DNA of 64,000 bases from Eleginops maclovinus (taxonomy: Eukaryota; Chordata; Actinopteri; Perciformes; Eleginopidae): contig NC_086363.1 of assembly GCF_036324505.1 (NCBI RefSeq), positions 8,671,155 through 8,735,154 of the forward strand. The letters are read 5' to 3'. Below are positions 21,161 to 36,387 of this stretch, piece by piece (position 1 is the first letter of the stretch; every line of letters starts with the position of its first letter). Under the pieces are notes generated by a model that searched no databases, was not told the origin of the DNA, and saw only the letters and a list, made by a program, of their open reading frames with translations. The position numbers were made by a program, and so were the translations under genes.

Positions 21161-24100
21161 TGGCACACTGTGATACTGCCACAGAAGTACAAACAGATGC
21201 TGAGACGCCAGGAGGCAGAGAAGGCAAACCCTGTTTAACGTTGATTTATCGTTCAGATTTCACCCTGATACCTAGAACAATCTATCTTCATATGAAGGGG
21301 AAAGACATCTTATTTACAAGTCAAATTTATATGTAATTTGCCTAGCAATATTTTGGTACAGGGACACTTCCACAGCCTGCTTGGAGTTGGAAGAGCCCCT
21401 ACCTTTAACTCGCATCTCTAGGGGGCGACTTGGTGCAACTGGGTCGATGCGTTGGAGGTACAGAACAAACTAAAAGGAGCTTAACCCAGGCAGCTGAGCT
21501 TGGTGGGCCTATTTCAGAGAGGATTGGGATGGGTAAGAGTTGTGAGTGTTTCTATTTTTCTCCTTAATGCTTCCATGGACATGGTCATTCGTCCCCACCC
21601 AGTCACACACAGATAACGGCAAACTGCAGCTGTGTATTTATGCGTGTCTGTGTGTAATACATAAAACCAAGGGCAATATGCGACTACCCCTGACCACCCG
21701 TCATCTTTTCAAAACGCAGAGCTTGACTGAGGTTAACCTTCACCACCTCCAATGAAGTGGACAGCATACAATGTGTGCATGTTGTGTGTTTGCAGTGGAA
21801 AGGCCAAAGCAGACACACATCTCCTACATAGCAAACATGAAAGGGATTGTAAGGGGTGTGTGTTGATGCAAATGCGTGCAGGGTTGTGCACCTGTGCACA
21901 GCACTGTCTCTGCAGGACAACGTGATAACAGAGAGACCAGGAGAAGCCAAAGTCGTGGGGGGGAAGCTGTCCAACTGTCGCTCCTTTTTTTTGTGTTCAT
22001 CCCGGTGTTCAACAAGAGCTAAAGGAGGGAGTAGGGATGGTGGGGTTGTAAGGGGGGGGGGGGGTCATATTCTGTGTACAATGTCTACACTGTTTGCCTG
22101 TAACAGCAGACCAAGAAAGGTGAGGTCAGAATGAGAGTGTTGAATTATAAATGGCTTCATTCAAAATCCTATGAATCCCTCCATATAGAGTGATGGGGAG
22201 AAGCATCTCTATCAGAGCTCTGTTTCAGTGTGTTTGTTCATTTCTCAGTGTGTGTTTGTGCACCGGACCATTGAGAGAGCCTTCGAACTGGCTGAAATGT
22301 TGTCCATCTACACACGGACTGTGGTAATTTAATCTGCTCTTTCCCTGCTTCCCCCAAAGGCCTTCATTAGCCTCACAATTCAATTGTGATTCATTTGTTA
22401 AAGATTCAGATATACAACAGTTATTGATGCACCAGAAACATTTTTAACCTGTTGTGTTTGTTTTTTTAGCCACACATTTTTTAAGCATAGCAGCTTATAT
22501 TGGTAGCAAGAGCAAGTAAACTGTCCTCAAACTACAGTGGGTAAACATTGAACCCCTAAAGATAACAGTAGCTAGGATACTACTGTTAACATACTGTACA
22601 ACTGACTCTGTTCTTCTTATTTCCGGTCACCTGTTCCAAATGAGGTTATATTTGTCAACATGAGGTTAAAACGTTGTAATGGTGTGCCCCATGAATAAGG
22701 TAAACAAAATGACCTTATAGCATTAGACTTGCTGAGTGTGCCTGGGTGCATCTTGAAGTAATGGAGAGGGCTGCAGAGTGACACAGAAAGATAGACTGAC
22801 ACACATCCAAACACAGTGGAACAGAAGTAGGCTCCTGGGATGATGGCTGGCTCTGTGGTTTCTCTGGATGACAAATTAAATCAGAACGGTGTCCTCTGCG
22901 CTAATAGAGTAGCTCTGTCCCATTTTATCTATTTACCTCTGCCTCCGTTTGGCTGACTGCAGAGATTAGGGTCACTAAGTAGCTATGTTCTGAGCTGGTT
23001 CAGATCATACGGCTTGATATTAAGTCACATTTTATGGCTGCTATTATGATTTACTTTTGTATCATGCAGCATATTACATTTAGTCAGCCTAACTAAAGCC
23101 GGACCCAGTCATCAAAACATCAAAAATATAAGTTAGATGACACATTTCAGACATGAGCAAAGCTGTTTTAAACCTGAACCATGATTGGTAACCAAAATAA
23201 TGTTCCTGACCTGATGGAGCTTGAAGCGACTTAAGGAAATGGCTGTTAATGATAGGGTGCAAGATCTGGAGTTTAATAGTTTTTCAGCTTGCACAACATC
23301 CTTTCTTTTAAAGTAAGTAAACTGAAACGCATGTCTCGGTCCTGATTGTTCTCTGGGCTCTTCATAGATACATCCTGTTTCTCTTAAAACAGAGCAACAA
23401 AGGGGGTTTTAATCATTTGGTAATTGAAGACCCTGCTGGGAGTAAATGAGCCTTAATCTGACAGCCCAGTGCATACCATTAGCACCGGGGGCTTAGGCAT
23501 TCGGATGGCACATTTAGTGCGATGCAGATAGAAGCAGGATTTATAGAACTGTCATTGTCTTTGCCGTGAAAGTGTCGTACCACATCTAGGTTGTGTATAT
23601 TCCCTGTGGGATCTGTAGCTCATGTTAAACCTATTTTGAATATATTGGGTTTTTTTTCTTAAAACACACTACTGAAACATTGGGCTGTCTGAATGATAAA
23701 ACAGACTCCTTCTTCTTCCCTCCGTGGGTGTGTTTGATTGAACATAATTATATATTTTTTGATCATAGCCATGTTTTTAGATCCCATGGTTACTTTACTC
23801 TTTTACTCTCTCCTCAGAATGCGTACTTTTATTCAGATAACATATTTTCAATTCCGAGTTTTGCCTTATCGGCCTTTTTTGTATGCTCTGTCTGAGGTGA
23901 AACCCTTCTGACTTGCTTCCCATTTGACTGATAAGCCCTGAATTGATAATTCTCTTTTGAGATGAGTTTTCTCTGTGCCTGGCGCAGGAACAGGATTGAA
24001 AAATACATCTCTAAAGATGTAAAGAAAGTATGAATTAAAAGATAAGGATATGGGGTCAAGTTTCTCAAGTAATGTTTATTTAATTTTCATTACAATTTGA

Positions 24101-27100
24101 AAAGGTCAGACTAAAGACAAGACTGCCATGTCTAGAAACCTGGCTTTACTGTAAGAACAGAATAAAGCATGTCCTTTCCAGATACAAAGCCACTGCCTTT
24201 AGAAACAATATGTTTCTAATGGAAAGACCTTGGGAATATGGACAACCTTGCTCGATATGTAACACACAAGCAATATTTAATATTGACACCTCATGTATAA
24301 TTAATTTAGCGAAGTAAAAATAAGTGGCATTATCAGGTGTGTGCATGTATGCATGCAAGGGGATTTGTGTGTGTCCAATGGAAGAGGTGTGTGAGTGTCT
24401 ATGCACCTTCCACATGACTGCATGTGTTGGGCTAAGAGCCTTACAACCAAACATGGTCATCTGCAGTGTTTCCTAACAACACTTCCACCCGAGCAGCTAA
24501 AAACAGCGCCTGGAACTCAGGTTAAGGGATGCTGCTTGGAAACAAGGAAAAAGCTTTAGCAGATGAGTGAATATTGCATATAGTATTGATTTCTAGGAGG
24601 GCATTTTAAATTGATCCTAAAGGTTTGTGAGGTGAAATCTTGATAAAGATGACTCTCTCTTTATTTGGTGTATTTAGGAAAATAAATCAGCATAAACGCT
24701 CTTATCTTCCGGATATTTTTTACTCGCATTAGTACAAGTGAGGATGTGCATTTCTGAGATACTGTATCTCAGTTATTCAATATTCCCAGTTATGGGCGAA
24801 TTGACCAGTGAGCCGATCAGAAGTGGATTTCTTGAATCTAGAGGTGACATTGTCATTGTCTCCATGGGGATTCAGTCTTTTTCCAATATGAGGGGGGGGA
24901 ATCTACAATCTTTGATATTTGAAGGCAACATAACGAAATGTACTTTTCTACTTAAAATAAATCCAATCTTGAAAGGAAACAAGAAGTATTCCTGTATAGA
25001 ATGAGCTCAAGCAGATAACAGACGTTTTGCATTCGTCTGTAAACATTCAATCTGACTGTTTGAGATTTCCACATCAGATAACAAGCTGTGTTTCCACACT
25101 ATGGCAGTAGCAGGACCATAATGAGCAACAGAACACTTAAAATGACCAGACGCTGTGTGCAACTGTGCAGGCACAATTCTTTTTTTCACGGAAAAGGAAC
25201 AAAATTAGAAACTGTAACAGGGCTTTTGTGATTAGCAACACCGGTGCCTCTCGTCTACGTGCATGGCATTTGTTATTTTCGAGTCTGATTGTGTTTTTCA
25301 TCTTTGCACTTTGTCACTGTACCATGCTTTTTGAAGTGTGGTTAAAAACTTGGTTCCTGGTGCAGAAAATGTAAGGAACGAAACCAATGCTGATAGCTTT
25401 GTTGTTCATTAATATTTTTCCTATATTGTGTATATTTAGTTTACTTGCAGCACTTCCAGATCCTCCATTGCATGGTTCTTAGAGTCTAATTCATTTTTTT
25501 TGTATTATGGTTTTAATATTGTAACCTTTTTTGATTGGAGCTCTTTATTCATCCCCCTGACTTTCCTGACCTCTGTGGCCCCTGAAGTGTTGAAGGTTGT
25601 GACCTGTGTACTGGATTAGCAGTTTCTAAACCAGCTCGGCTACAGATTGAGCTTGATTTACTACTCTGACCGATCCTCTTAATGCTAATTGGTTAACCCT
25701 CTAATCCAGCTGGTGGTCAGCAGCAACGCTCTCCAAAGGCTGTTTGGCGGGAGCTAGGTCTGCTGCGCCAGGAAACTGCTGCCAAACTCAGTCCATTAAA
25801 GACAAGTGGTGCTAATACAGATACTTGGTTGACACATTTGTGTGGGACGACTGTTGGAAACATTAAACCATACTGTAGCACTCGTCAGACTGGGTGAGAG
25901 GCAGAGAGTGTATGATATTTTGCAATTAAATCACTTCCACAGTTCACTCTGATCCAACCTCACAGCCATGTGCTCACTGTTCACCTGCCATATTTGAATA
26001 TTCAGTATTTGCTGATAGCTATTCATGAAATCTTGATTATTTTGTTCTTTTATTTATTATACAAAATGTGAAAAACAAACTCAAAGGAATCATACAACTG
26101 GCCACAATATTCAATCAACAACTGGTGGCTTGTCCCAAGTGAACATGCAAAGGGTCATTCAGAAATCTATGAGAATCTATCCACATTTGTATAAACATAT
26201 AATGTGAGAATAACTAAAATGTTTAACCACATGGAAAACTGCTAATTTGGCCTTTGATATTGTATGGAACTGACAGTTACATTATAACTGAGTTACATAA
26301 ATTCAAAAATGGTTTACACAGACATCCCTGATGCTGAATAATTAGCCTGATTGGATAATAGAGGTGAAGCAGGGGCCATCTTTGAGCCAAACCGCCTACA
26401 GAGAGAAATCACAAAGAGCAGGTATTCTTAATGAAGACAAACCAGTGTCCCTGGGATCTTAATCACTTCCCATGTAATCTCGTTGTATCGCTTTGCACAG
26501 TTTGCCAGTCTTTCAGTTTAAACTAACAGCGTTATGCTTCGAGAGAACAAGAGGCCATATGTTCAGGTTGGAGCTGTCAACTCTGATCGGGGAGATTTCA
26601 GCCGCCTAAAGTCCTCTTTTCTCTCCATTTCTGTCAGGTACCCCCCCCCCCTCAGCCAACTGGAACAAACGTTAAGGCTAATTGATCCAGCTAATGAAAT
26701 GTCTGTGCCCCAGACTGAGGGCATACACACCTCTCACAGGAATTACAGATGTGTTTATACTACAAGGCAGGAATTGATGCCTGAATAAGTGGGGGATAAA
26801 TGAGTGGTCAAGGACTAATTGATTCATCTGATGAGTTGTGTTGCATGGTTGAGTGTGCATGTGTGTGTTTGCATGCACCTTTTTAGATTTCAGGCTCTGG
26901 ACTAAATGCAGATATTATGGCTGATAGCATGGATTAGTCAGGGGAAGATACAGTTAAGTGGCTCTTTAATGGGCAGCTGTGGCCTCATCGGTCAACTGTT
27001 GACAGAACCACGTGTTAACCAAGGTATCAGGCACAAATAACCTCACACACATGCAGGATAATATAATGCTGGATGCAAAAACATTATCCTGCTGAATGCT

Positions 27101-30023
27101 GAGAACATTTAAGTGTACATTGATCCTTCAGTTGGCAATTCTGATAACCAGTTATTCATTATTTGATGGTTCAAGCCATTCAAATGTGAATTTCTACTGC
27201 TTCTCTTTGTTTAATGTGTATATCATCAATTGATTATCTTGGGCATGTTGGTCATGCAAGTAAACCACTTTGTTATGGTAATTTATTAATGTATCACATT
27301 TTAATAACTGGGTAATTAATGTGCTTGTTTCATAGGGTTGTGTTAAAATATTACAAATATTGAGCTTTAACATCCAAAATCAGCATAGTAGACACTGTAC
27401 CACACGGGGGAAATGTGTGGGAATCTAAAAATTGTCATATGAAAGCTGTACCTTTTCATAAACATAGTTATCTCAGTTGTTAGGCAGTCCTGCAGGTATT
27501 GCAGCACCTTCCTTGCTGACATTCTCCGTTTAGCTTCAGTTGTACCAAACTGTGATGATTCTTAGTGCCCTACTTGAAAACGGTGCAGCTTGCCCTGCCT
27601 CATAATGGTATATTCCATTAGGAAGTGTTTTTTTGCCCCTCTGTCTCTTTGTGTGTTCATTGGGAGGTGGCGTTGAATTGAAATAAAACTGTGCTGCCTG
27701 TATAAAATGTGCTTCCTGAAAACCCCCTGGGCTCATTAAAGTGCTACAGAGCCAGGAGACCATTTGTCTCTGAGCGGTGAAAACACAGCGGAGGCCGATG
27801 AGCGAAGGCACAGCGAGCGATGTGCTCTCTATCTCGGCTAGAGATGCTGTGCAGGTGGTGGGAGGTGTTTTTGTGTGGGTGTGTGCGTTTTTCAGCCTGC
27901 GTGTTCCCGATGTGCACACACACATTTTCACTTTCTAATTTTCTCTAGTGAATAATGTGCATCATTTGAATCCAAGGTCACGCTGCTTCTATCAAAACAG
28001 ATTCAAATACCTGGAGCCCAGTCAATGTTAGATGGAATTAGAGGAATGCAGAAACCAGGGGGGCAAATTGATTTCTGACTGTAGCCTATTCTGTATAGAA
28101 ATGGTTTAATGTGGTAAACATGGGTCCTCCATATGCGGAGAACATCCTCCATATGCAATGAATGTTGTCGTTTTTCTTGAGACAGGATTTCTTCTACTGT
28201 ACTGTATAACTCCATTTTATATGCATTGGACAAATCCAAACCTGCTCTGCGTGCTTCCAATCTCTATCCTCTGCTAAGCTAAGCTAACCACCACCTGGTT
28301 GTGACTTCGTATACTTCGTAATATTAAAACAGAAATGATCAAATATATTATTTAATAACGTACAATCTGTTTCCTTTTTATTGCCCAATTTGTTTAAAAT
28401 GAATTGTATGTATTATAGGATTGATGGCTGTAAAATCATGCAAGTAACCTTCAATCATTGATCATCCTGAACTTGTAGCATTCCATCCTTGGTGTTCTTG
28501 AAAACTCTCAAAGCAAGTTTTCACTGCCAACTCGTAATCATTTCACAACTTTGTGGGGTTAATGGTCCTCTCAAATTTAACGCCACATGTCAAATGATGT
28601 TTTTTCTTATGTGCCAAGTCAAGCATGACTGCTGAAGGATACAACCTAAGTACAGCGGGTTATCAAGGCAAGGAGATACTGTTCCTCAACATAGTCAGCA
28701 TGCTTTGTACGCCACACGAACACACACGCATCTAATAATAATAGGGTGGGACGCCTGAGGAATGTGTCCAGGCAAGCAAAAAACGTTCTACCGCGGGTTT
28801 GGCAGAAACTGACTGCACAGTCTTTTAATTTGCCCTTCTACTATTTTTCTTCCTCTTGTGCAATCAGGACTTTGTGTATTTCCATGTTTAGCAGGAGGAG
28901 ACAAGACAGCGAGCTGTGCCTATTTATTCACCAGTGGCTTCAGTCAGGGGTTGTTGGTGCGTGACTGGGAGACGTGCCCCAGGGTTGTACTGAATAAAGC
29001 AGACGCAGTGTGAGGATTCAGCTCGGCTGCAGCCAGGACTCTGTCAATGGCCTCTGCAATGCAACCCTTGTAGCTGCAATATTAGAACATATCTGAAACA
29101 CAAGACTCGTGTCTGAACTCAATAGCAATCGATCATGCGAACACTAACATTTTATTATAAGGGAATATTTATGACCCTAGAGCCTCTCAAATGATTGTTT
29201 AAACATTGCATTGTCCCCATGTCATCTGTTTATTCAGTTCCCTAGCCACAGCACAATTGGTCAACCTACCACACCTTTCCATTCTGCACACATGGAAATG
29301 GGTGGAAATGCAAGTAGTTTAGTTTTGTCTATAATTCCCCAAATAGTACCATGGTTTTCTTTTCCTGTCTAATAGAAAGGGGAAGTTTCAGTGGTGTTAC
29401 ACTCCCAGATGAAAACATGTCATAATGCTTTCCTTCCTTTCATTTTCCAGGTTGTGTTTGTATTCAGAGTAGTGGGGACAGAAAATGCTTTCAGAAAATG
29501 AAACATTTCCCAGCATATGCTATTACATTGTCAGTTTCCTGTCCAGTGATTGTGTTTTTGAACTGGGTTGGAAATGAGCATCAACAGTTTAATTTTATGG
29601 TCTATTCCTCATCAGATTATGGCAATTTGTAGGGCTCTTTTTGGTTTATATTAATTTTTTTCCAGAACAGGTCCATCTTTTGAGTTACGCTGCTGCTGTT
29701 GACGTTGACGCCTTTGAGCTGCCCCGTGTAATAACAGTTTGGATTGAGCGTAGAAGGGCACTGTAAGTGTACCTTGATGATAGTTGTTGAAAGACGAGAG
29801 ACCATTACCTCTCCACTCTCAACACCCAGGGTTTTTTCAAAATGATCTTTGGGTTTGAAACCTTTCAACCTTGGAAAGTTACACATGGCAGCATGAATCC
29901 ATAAATGTATGTTTGTTGCATTGCTGCCAAGAAATAATAGCTCACTGGTGGTAGACTATTGTCTTGTTTTAGTGGCCATCTCATCTTACAGCCCTTTCCT
30001 GGTCTCATGGTTGGAGGTCTTTA
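21161..30023. other. Gene-free sequence
   Basis: No recognisable gene or RNA. Holds a G13 run at 22052-22064 and a C11 run at 26641-26651. Remaining frames are short and overlapping. Confidence 0.65.
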
Positions 30024-30090
30024 GCATTACATTAAATGTATTTAGCGAAGCTTTTATTCAAAGCGATGAATAGGTGCATATTTCACCAGC
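30024..30090 (+). repeat. Fragment of a common teleost repeat module
   Basis: ATGTATTTAGCGAAGC followed by TTTTATTCAAAGCGA resembles a module dispersed in fish genomes (forms like TTTAGCAGACGCTTTTATCC, then AAAGCGACTTACA). Recognised from memory with several mismatches, so this is an old degraded copy. The parent LINE or SINE is not assigned. Confidence 0.55.
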
Positions 30091-31524
30091 GCACACCAGC
30101 ATTTATATTATGCCATGTTGTTCCTGCACACCGTACATACGTTTTTTCAATATATCCAATTATATCTGAAAAATATTCATGTATACAAACATTGTGTCTG
30201 CCACTCAGTATAAACACAATAAGGAGGCCTGCTGTATCTAAGTCATGTGATCTGAATATTTCTCTTTCTAGCAGTACGTTCTTTTCTTAGATGGTGAGAA
30301 GACGTAAAGTCTTACCTGGTAATCCCTCCCCACAGCGGACTATCTGCTTATCCTTACATGGTTCACTTTAATCATAGCCTAGACAACATGGTGGTCTCCT
30401 AGTAACTTATTTCAACCCAACCACAGTGATCCCAGTCCTTTCGCTTTAACAGCCATTAATCATTCAGACACAAATTAATGCTCTGGGCCGTTCCTGCACT
30501 GAGAAATGATAGGGATTTTTCCCACACAGTTCCAGTTTGTCTTGTTTAGCAGGACAGATGCTGGCATTCGCGAAAAAGTAGTTGATTCATTATGATCAAT
30601 AACCCATTATTAGCTTTAATGTACTTATTAAAGGCCTCAGGCTAAGGCCAGGTAACAGAAGAGCGGGCTGCACAATGGAGTTAGAAACCATAGGGGACAA
30701 ATGGTGCTGAGTAGGGCAAGATATAATATTTAATATGTCCCCTTGACAGAAATACTGATGTCAGCGCACCTGAAAGTCATTTTAAGATTAAAGAACTCTT
30801 TCACTGAACAGTCTACATTTTCATTATCAAATGGCCAGATATGTTTGTTATCTTCTGTAGCTTTAGTGAAGCTAAAGTCTAAATAACCCGGATATCAGGT
30901 TGGGTCTTAAGACACGTTTTTGAGTTGTGGGCATTTATCCAGCTGGGAGGATCAAATGCAAAATGCAGTTAGTTGCATTATGTGTCCTAGAGCTTGAACC
31001 ACACCAAGGACTGGTCAGTGAATCGATTTATTTGTGTGTCCGCTGTGAGACCCTGAAAATGCAATTTAAAATGACCAGTATTCCTTTTTTAAGAAGCAAA
31101 TATATACCTCCATAAAAGCATGCACTGTTCTTTATTTTGGCTACTAATATGGTTTTCCTTTTTTCAGTTTTTGATCCTTGATCACATTTGAAGTCTTGAA
31201 CTCAGTTTATTTCTGATTCTGATGATACCACTGAGGATTATAGTAATGGTGTTGGAGTCTCACTCTGTGCCTTTGAGAATCGCAGTAAAAGCATTGAGCT
31301 CAGAATGTCCTGCGATAAACCTTAACAGGGGGTCTCTGCGTTCTTGGCCCTTTTGCAGCCCTCCTTGTGTCTTCCTGACGTCATGCCCCAGCAGAGTAGA
31401 ATACCATCTGCTGTCATTGTGGAGACAGGAAAATACCTGGGGTCCAGAACATGTTCTTCACTTTTAGGCACAACAGGGCAGGTGTCAACAGGTATTTATA
31501 GTGCAACTTATGATGCATTAGACG
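30091..31524. other. Gene-free sequence
   Basis: No recognisable gene, RNA or repeat family in this stretch. Confidence 0.6.
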
Positions 31525-31700
31525 CAGAGGTGGGAGAAGTACTCTGATCTTGTACTACGTCAAAGTAGAAGTACCAGAGTTTAGGAATACGCTGTTACAA
31601 GGAAAAGTCCTGCAGTCAAAATGTTACTCAAGTGAAATTACAAAAGTATGATCATCAACATATACCAAACATCAAAAGTAAATAAATTGGGCAATGGTGT
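31525..31700 (+). mobile_element. hAT-like nonautonomous repeat fragment
   Basis: Starts with CAGAGGTGGGAGAAGTACTC, a terminal sequence of hAT type (CAG-G) common in fish repeats, and continues with AAAAGTCCTGCAGTCAAAAT and GTTACTCAAGTGAAATTAC, parts of the same dispersed family as recalled. The opposite terminus was not found, so it is probably truncated. Confidence 0.55.
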
Positions 31701-32019
31701 AGAAAGTATTTTATTTTACCTTAAGTGAGCTATATGAATTTCAGTCACAGTTAAAACGATCTTTTAGGTGTGTGATACAGTTTCTTTCCTGTCGCTCATT
31801 TCTACTCAAGGCCACATGTAGCCGCTCTCTCTCCCCATTCCCCCTCTCTCCTCCGTGCTCCGTTAGAATACCTAATGCAGTTGCCCTTGCTGTCTGTATA
31901 GATTGGGAATTCCAGTTATGGCGCGTCTGAATCATTGGTATGCAGAGTGCAGGGCACAAGTAGCGGATGTGCCAGGCTGAATCGACATGTACAGGTTTAT
32001 TGAAATACTCTCCTGGTAA

Positions 32020-32310
32020 TTGCTCTCGCTCTTGCCTCCGCTCTTCTGCTTCATTCCTTCTCTCCATCTCCCGACAGCGCGTCTCTCAATTTCTCTCATC
32101 TTTTTTTGCTTGTTCCTTGTCCTTTTCCTAGCCTGTCTACAACCATTAAGTACGTCCCTTGTTACTCCATTCCACGATCCCCATTTCCCTATATTTTCTT
32201 ATCTACTTTGTCTCCCTTACCTTCCTCTGCTGCTTCCTTTTCTCCCTTTTTAATCTTCATTATCAGTCCTCTCATCCTCACCTCAGCTTTCCTCTTTTGT
32301 CACCTATAAG
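32020..32310 (+). repeat. Pyrimidine-rich low-complexity tract
   Basis: The + strand is almost all C and T with few purines, giving several overlapping Leu/Phe/Ser/Pro-rich frames that reflect composition only. No gene is supported. Confidence 0.8.
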
Positions 32311-34945
32311 ATTGCAGTGGAGTATAACTGAGGTTCCATCATGGCTCTCATGAATAGGTTATGCAGATGTCACTGACACCACTGCACCTCATAAATACAC
32401 GGCTTATTACATGCCTCTCCGGCGGCAAACGTCAGGCTTTATTCATCGCTCCTAACTAGCTGCCTCATAAAGTATATGGAATTTATGTAGCTTCTACTGT
32501 ATAGCATTCAGAGTAACACCACAGCCAATATTATGCAGATCTCGTCTTTGTTTCACCTGTGCTGGATGTAATCCTCACTCATCTGTTTGTCTTTGACAGC
32601 AGACGCTCTGCAACTGTGATTTTCAACACTAGCTCTTCCACAGCCCCAGCTAAAACAAACACGAGCTGTGCTGTTGACTGTTGCTGCCGTTCCTTTTCTC
32701 TTCTTTCTATGGTGCCTTTTCTTCTCACTATATTGTACTTGTACAGCATCCCTCTCCTTGATTCTGACTGACTTTCTCTCTCTTTCTGAACTCTTCAGCA
32801 CTATCCCAAAGAGACTTGAAACTTTTTATATTCATGCTCCAACACCAAAATGTTAGGAATTCATCCCATACCCAGTGTAGGTAATCCTGTTCTTCTCACT
32901 CCCTTCAAGCAGTGGTGGGGGGGATGCAGAGTTCATTGAGGGGTGACATCTCAGCCTGGGATGAATGTGGGTCTGGAGGCAGACCCTGGTTGTTAACCAC
33001 GACAGAATTATGAACAGGATTTCCTCGTGCAGACAGGAAAAGGCGGAAAATCACTCCGACTAGTTTAACCACATAATCAGCTGAGGACTGTAGAGAATCC
33101 TCTCTTTATGCCACTATCTTCTGTGCCATGTGGGGAGCCAGAGATAAGGAAAAGGACAGGAGGGGGAGGGGGGGGTGGCAAAAGTGCATCATGTGCTGGT
33201 GACCGTCTGTGTTTAACAGGGTGTTCGCAGCTTTATACATGTCAAATATAACCTCAATGTATGGTGCATTCAATGTGATGTGTAGCTGTAGGATAGAAAG
33301 CTTCGCATGATGCAGCGGAGCCGTGGTCGTCACCAGATGGCTAAACGCCGACGCGCAGTTTGACTTGGCTTTGCTCAATGATACATGAAAGCCACATTGA
33401 CCACCAGTGAGATCATCTGACCTTGCAACCCACTGTCCTGTCTGTGCCACTGCCCAAATACAGCAGTGATTGTTGGGGGCTGGACATGCAAAACAGTTGC
33501 ATACACTGCTGATCTATTATTGCGTTGCATTTCCTCTTTCTCAATTGCCTTCGTTAATATTCTATATTTCCCACTCGTCAACTCTCTTGTTCACCAACAA
33601 AAAGGTTTTACATTTGTTTAAATTAAACGCAAACTAAAACCTTGAGCAATCAGTCTAAAATGATACTGCAGTCTTACAAGACAATGAGCATCCCTTCTGC
33701 AGCTAGTATGGGTCCTCTGACAGAAGGCTGGAGCACATCTATTGCTTCTAGACATAACCAACCTTTCTGGAGTCTAATAAAATAAATGTCTTTGCTGAAT
33801 ATATTCACATTGTAAATGGGAAGTAATGAAGTGGGAAACGAAGGCGGTGGATGGTTGGAGCGGATGTAGAGAGGGGTGGGCATCAGTACCAGGGAACAGG
33901 AGCTGAAGGAAGGATAGCAGTGAGTGTTATGGCTGATGGATGGATGAAGAAAGTCTGAAGCGTGGAGGGAGAGCAGAGGGGCTCTATCTGCCGGCTGCCT
34001 CTCCCCATAGGAACAGCTGTCTCTCAGTCTGCAGCAGATGTAGATTCACAGAGGGGGGAGAGACGGTCCTTTGGTCTTTTACTTGTTCATAGCTCCTGAA
34101 TAAAGTCTATAGTCACTTATCTCTAATTTCCTGTTGAGAAAAGACTTTACCAAAGGGAGATACTTTCACATAATCAAAACACTGGAAGGCAGCTATAACA
34201 TTTAAATTCAATCTGTCCAAGCCCTGTCTACTGGTAAGATCACTGACGGTTATTTGTTGCTATTGTTTTACCTCCCAAAGGCTTTTCATGGATGAACATT
34301 TGAAGTTGGCTGTTAGAAACTGTAGGCAACCGTTTGGCTAATACAAATGCTTCTCTTACAAGGTGTATTGTGACTAATAATGTAATAATGCTGTATGATG
34401 TAATAGCACAGTCAACTGTGATACAGTTACCCCTTTTCAAATTGAAATGCAACTGGGCTTGGTGCTTTTTTAAGGTAATACAATGATTAAGAATAAATAA
34501 CCTTTTATCACATCCCTTTAAACCTTTCACCCACATGCAGGGAATTCACTTTACTTTTTAAAAAATAATTGTATCTAATATGTACTGCAGGAACTACACA
34601 GATATCTGTACGAGATTCTGCACACAATTTTTTTATCGCATTTCTCACAGCGTAAATGTGTTTCGTCTTACTTTAAAACGGCTTAACATGAAATGTGACA
34701 GAAATATAAGGAAAATTAGGTTTGAAGCAGTAATTTCAAATGCTAGGTTGTAGTTTGCTGAAACTCTCATGAACTGATTATCATCTCTTTCTGCATTCTG
34801 AGATCCAAGACCTATACTATGAGAGGGTCAATTCCCAAATGTCCCACTGTGGATGTACTAACCTAGTTTCAGTTTCAACTGCAGTGAATTCTCTTCATTT
34901 CCTGGCCCCATTTGGGGTTCATTTAAAGGATAGTGTGAGTATTTC
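32311..34945. other. Gene-free sequence
   Basis: No recognisable gene. A G-rich tract occurs near 33160-33177. Frames overlap on both strands without family features. Confidence 0.6.
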
Positions 34946-34968
34946 TGTGTGCGTGTGTGTGTGTGTGT
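34946..34968. repeat. (GT)n microsatellite, one GC interruption
   Basis: Short GT array of about 11 units with one C substitution. Confidence 0.9.
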
Positions 34969-36387
34969 CATGCAAGTGTTCGGGCTGGTGCGGAGCATGT
35001 GCGTTTTCTTCCAATGTAGCAAATTATCTTCTTCATTAATTTTGACACACGGGGAAATTGGCCTGTTCTCTGCTTGAGGCCACATCTAAATTAGAGCGAG
35101 TGGTGTAATCCAGAGATTTCAAGGGCTTGAGAGACTAAGCCTATTCTAGGCTCACATAGTCGAATAAAAAGGACTGACTCCTATAAGCGATTCATCTCAT
35201 GCCAGGTTATCAGCCAGCCTGGGCTGACACCATATGATGTTTTTGTTTATTTCCAGTATCACTGTATGTCCATGTCATATTGATTAGTGTGAGATGCAAG
35301 TTAAAAGGTTTGTTCACGGCCAGCTCGGCTCCATCATTCCTTTCCCCATCCCTTTTTTAAAATTTTCCCATCTGTCATATCTTCTCTTGTTCAGCTCGGC
35401 TGTCTATTGTGTGGGATGCAGGGAAGGCAGGCTGACTCTCCAGAGAGCCGGCGGCGGATTCCAAACACAAGACATTTGACTTAGGTGTCAGAGGATGTGC
35501 ACGCGGATACTTGACTGTTGAACTGCCCACCCAGAGGCCTGTTCATGCAGCAGTCAGCCCAGACACAATGGAGCATGGAAAAGGAGGAGCAGAGAGAGGG
35601 AGAGGAGGAGTAGGTTAACAGCTGAGACAACCGTGCACCGTGCAGCACACTGCCGGATGGGACGTCTATTGAGTGAAAGCTCACTGCGCTTCAGCGGTTT
35701 GCAGTACAGCTTGGTATTGTGCTGAACACAAACACTATGTTGCATGTGGATTTGATTCCCTTTTATTTTATTTAGTAACCACTTGTGTGGTTCTTGTATC
35801 TGGCTTCAGAAATATCTCAGTGGTTTGAGTTTTTTTAGGTATTGTAGCCTTTACTTTCATTATAATCCCACCCACAGCTACACAGAAATATTTGATACAG
35901 TGTGTCCCAGTTACAAAAACAGGTTTGTTTCGTGGGGTGTTTCACAACTTCCCTCGGCTATGCCAAATTATATTGTTTTGACAAACCAGCTCCAGTGCTA
36001 TTGGATAAAATATGTACATTGTTCAACACAGGCATAAGAGACTTGTAGCTGTACTGTGCTTCTGACCATATGAGTGATTGACTGATAGCTTGGGTTTGTT
36101 TGGGACAAGGAACTGTCGCAACCTTTTTAGTTGAAGTTGTTTTAGATTCATGATCTTCAAGTTTAAAGAATGCAAAAATGGCTCAAAAAGAGATCCTTTA
36201 GCAGTGCAAGCAGATGACATTTACTCGCAGAGCTCTTTCTACATGAGACATGGTTGATTTTCTTTAATGGTGAAATTACATGGACATCAACCAGGGAAAG
36301 GATCATTGAGATGGCGTTTTGCCATCCAGCCCAGCATGATGCCAATTTCCCACCCTGACTGACCTATCTTTGCATAGTTAATTATGT
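34969..36387. other. Gene-free sequence
   Basis: No recognisable gene or repeat family; purine-rich run near 35575-35612. Confidence 0.6.

Noticed and set aside
32020..32353. Leu/Phe/Ser/Pro-rich frames resembling membrane proteins
   Set aside because: Produced by a pyrimidine-rich strand; all three + frames show the same composition.
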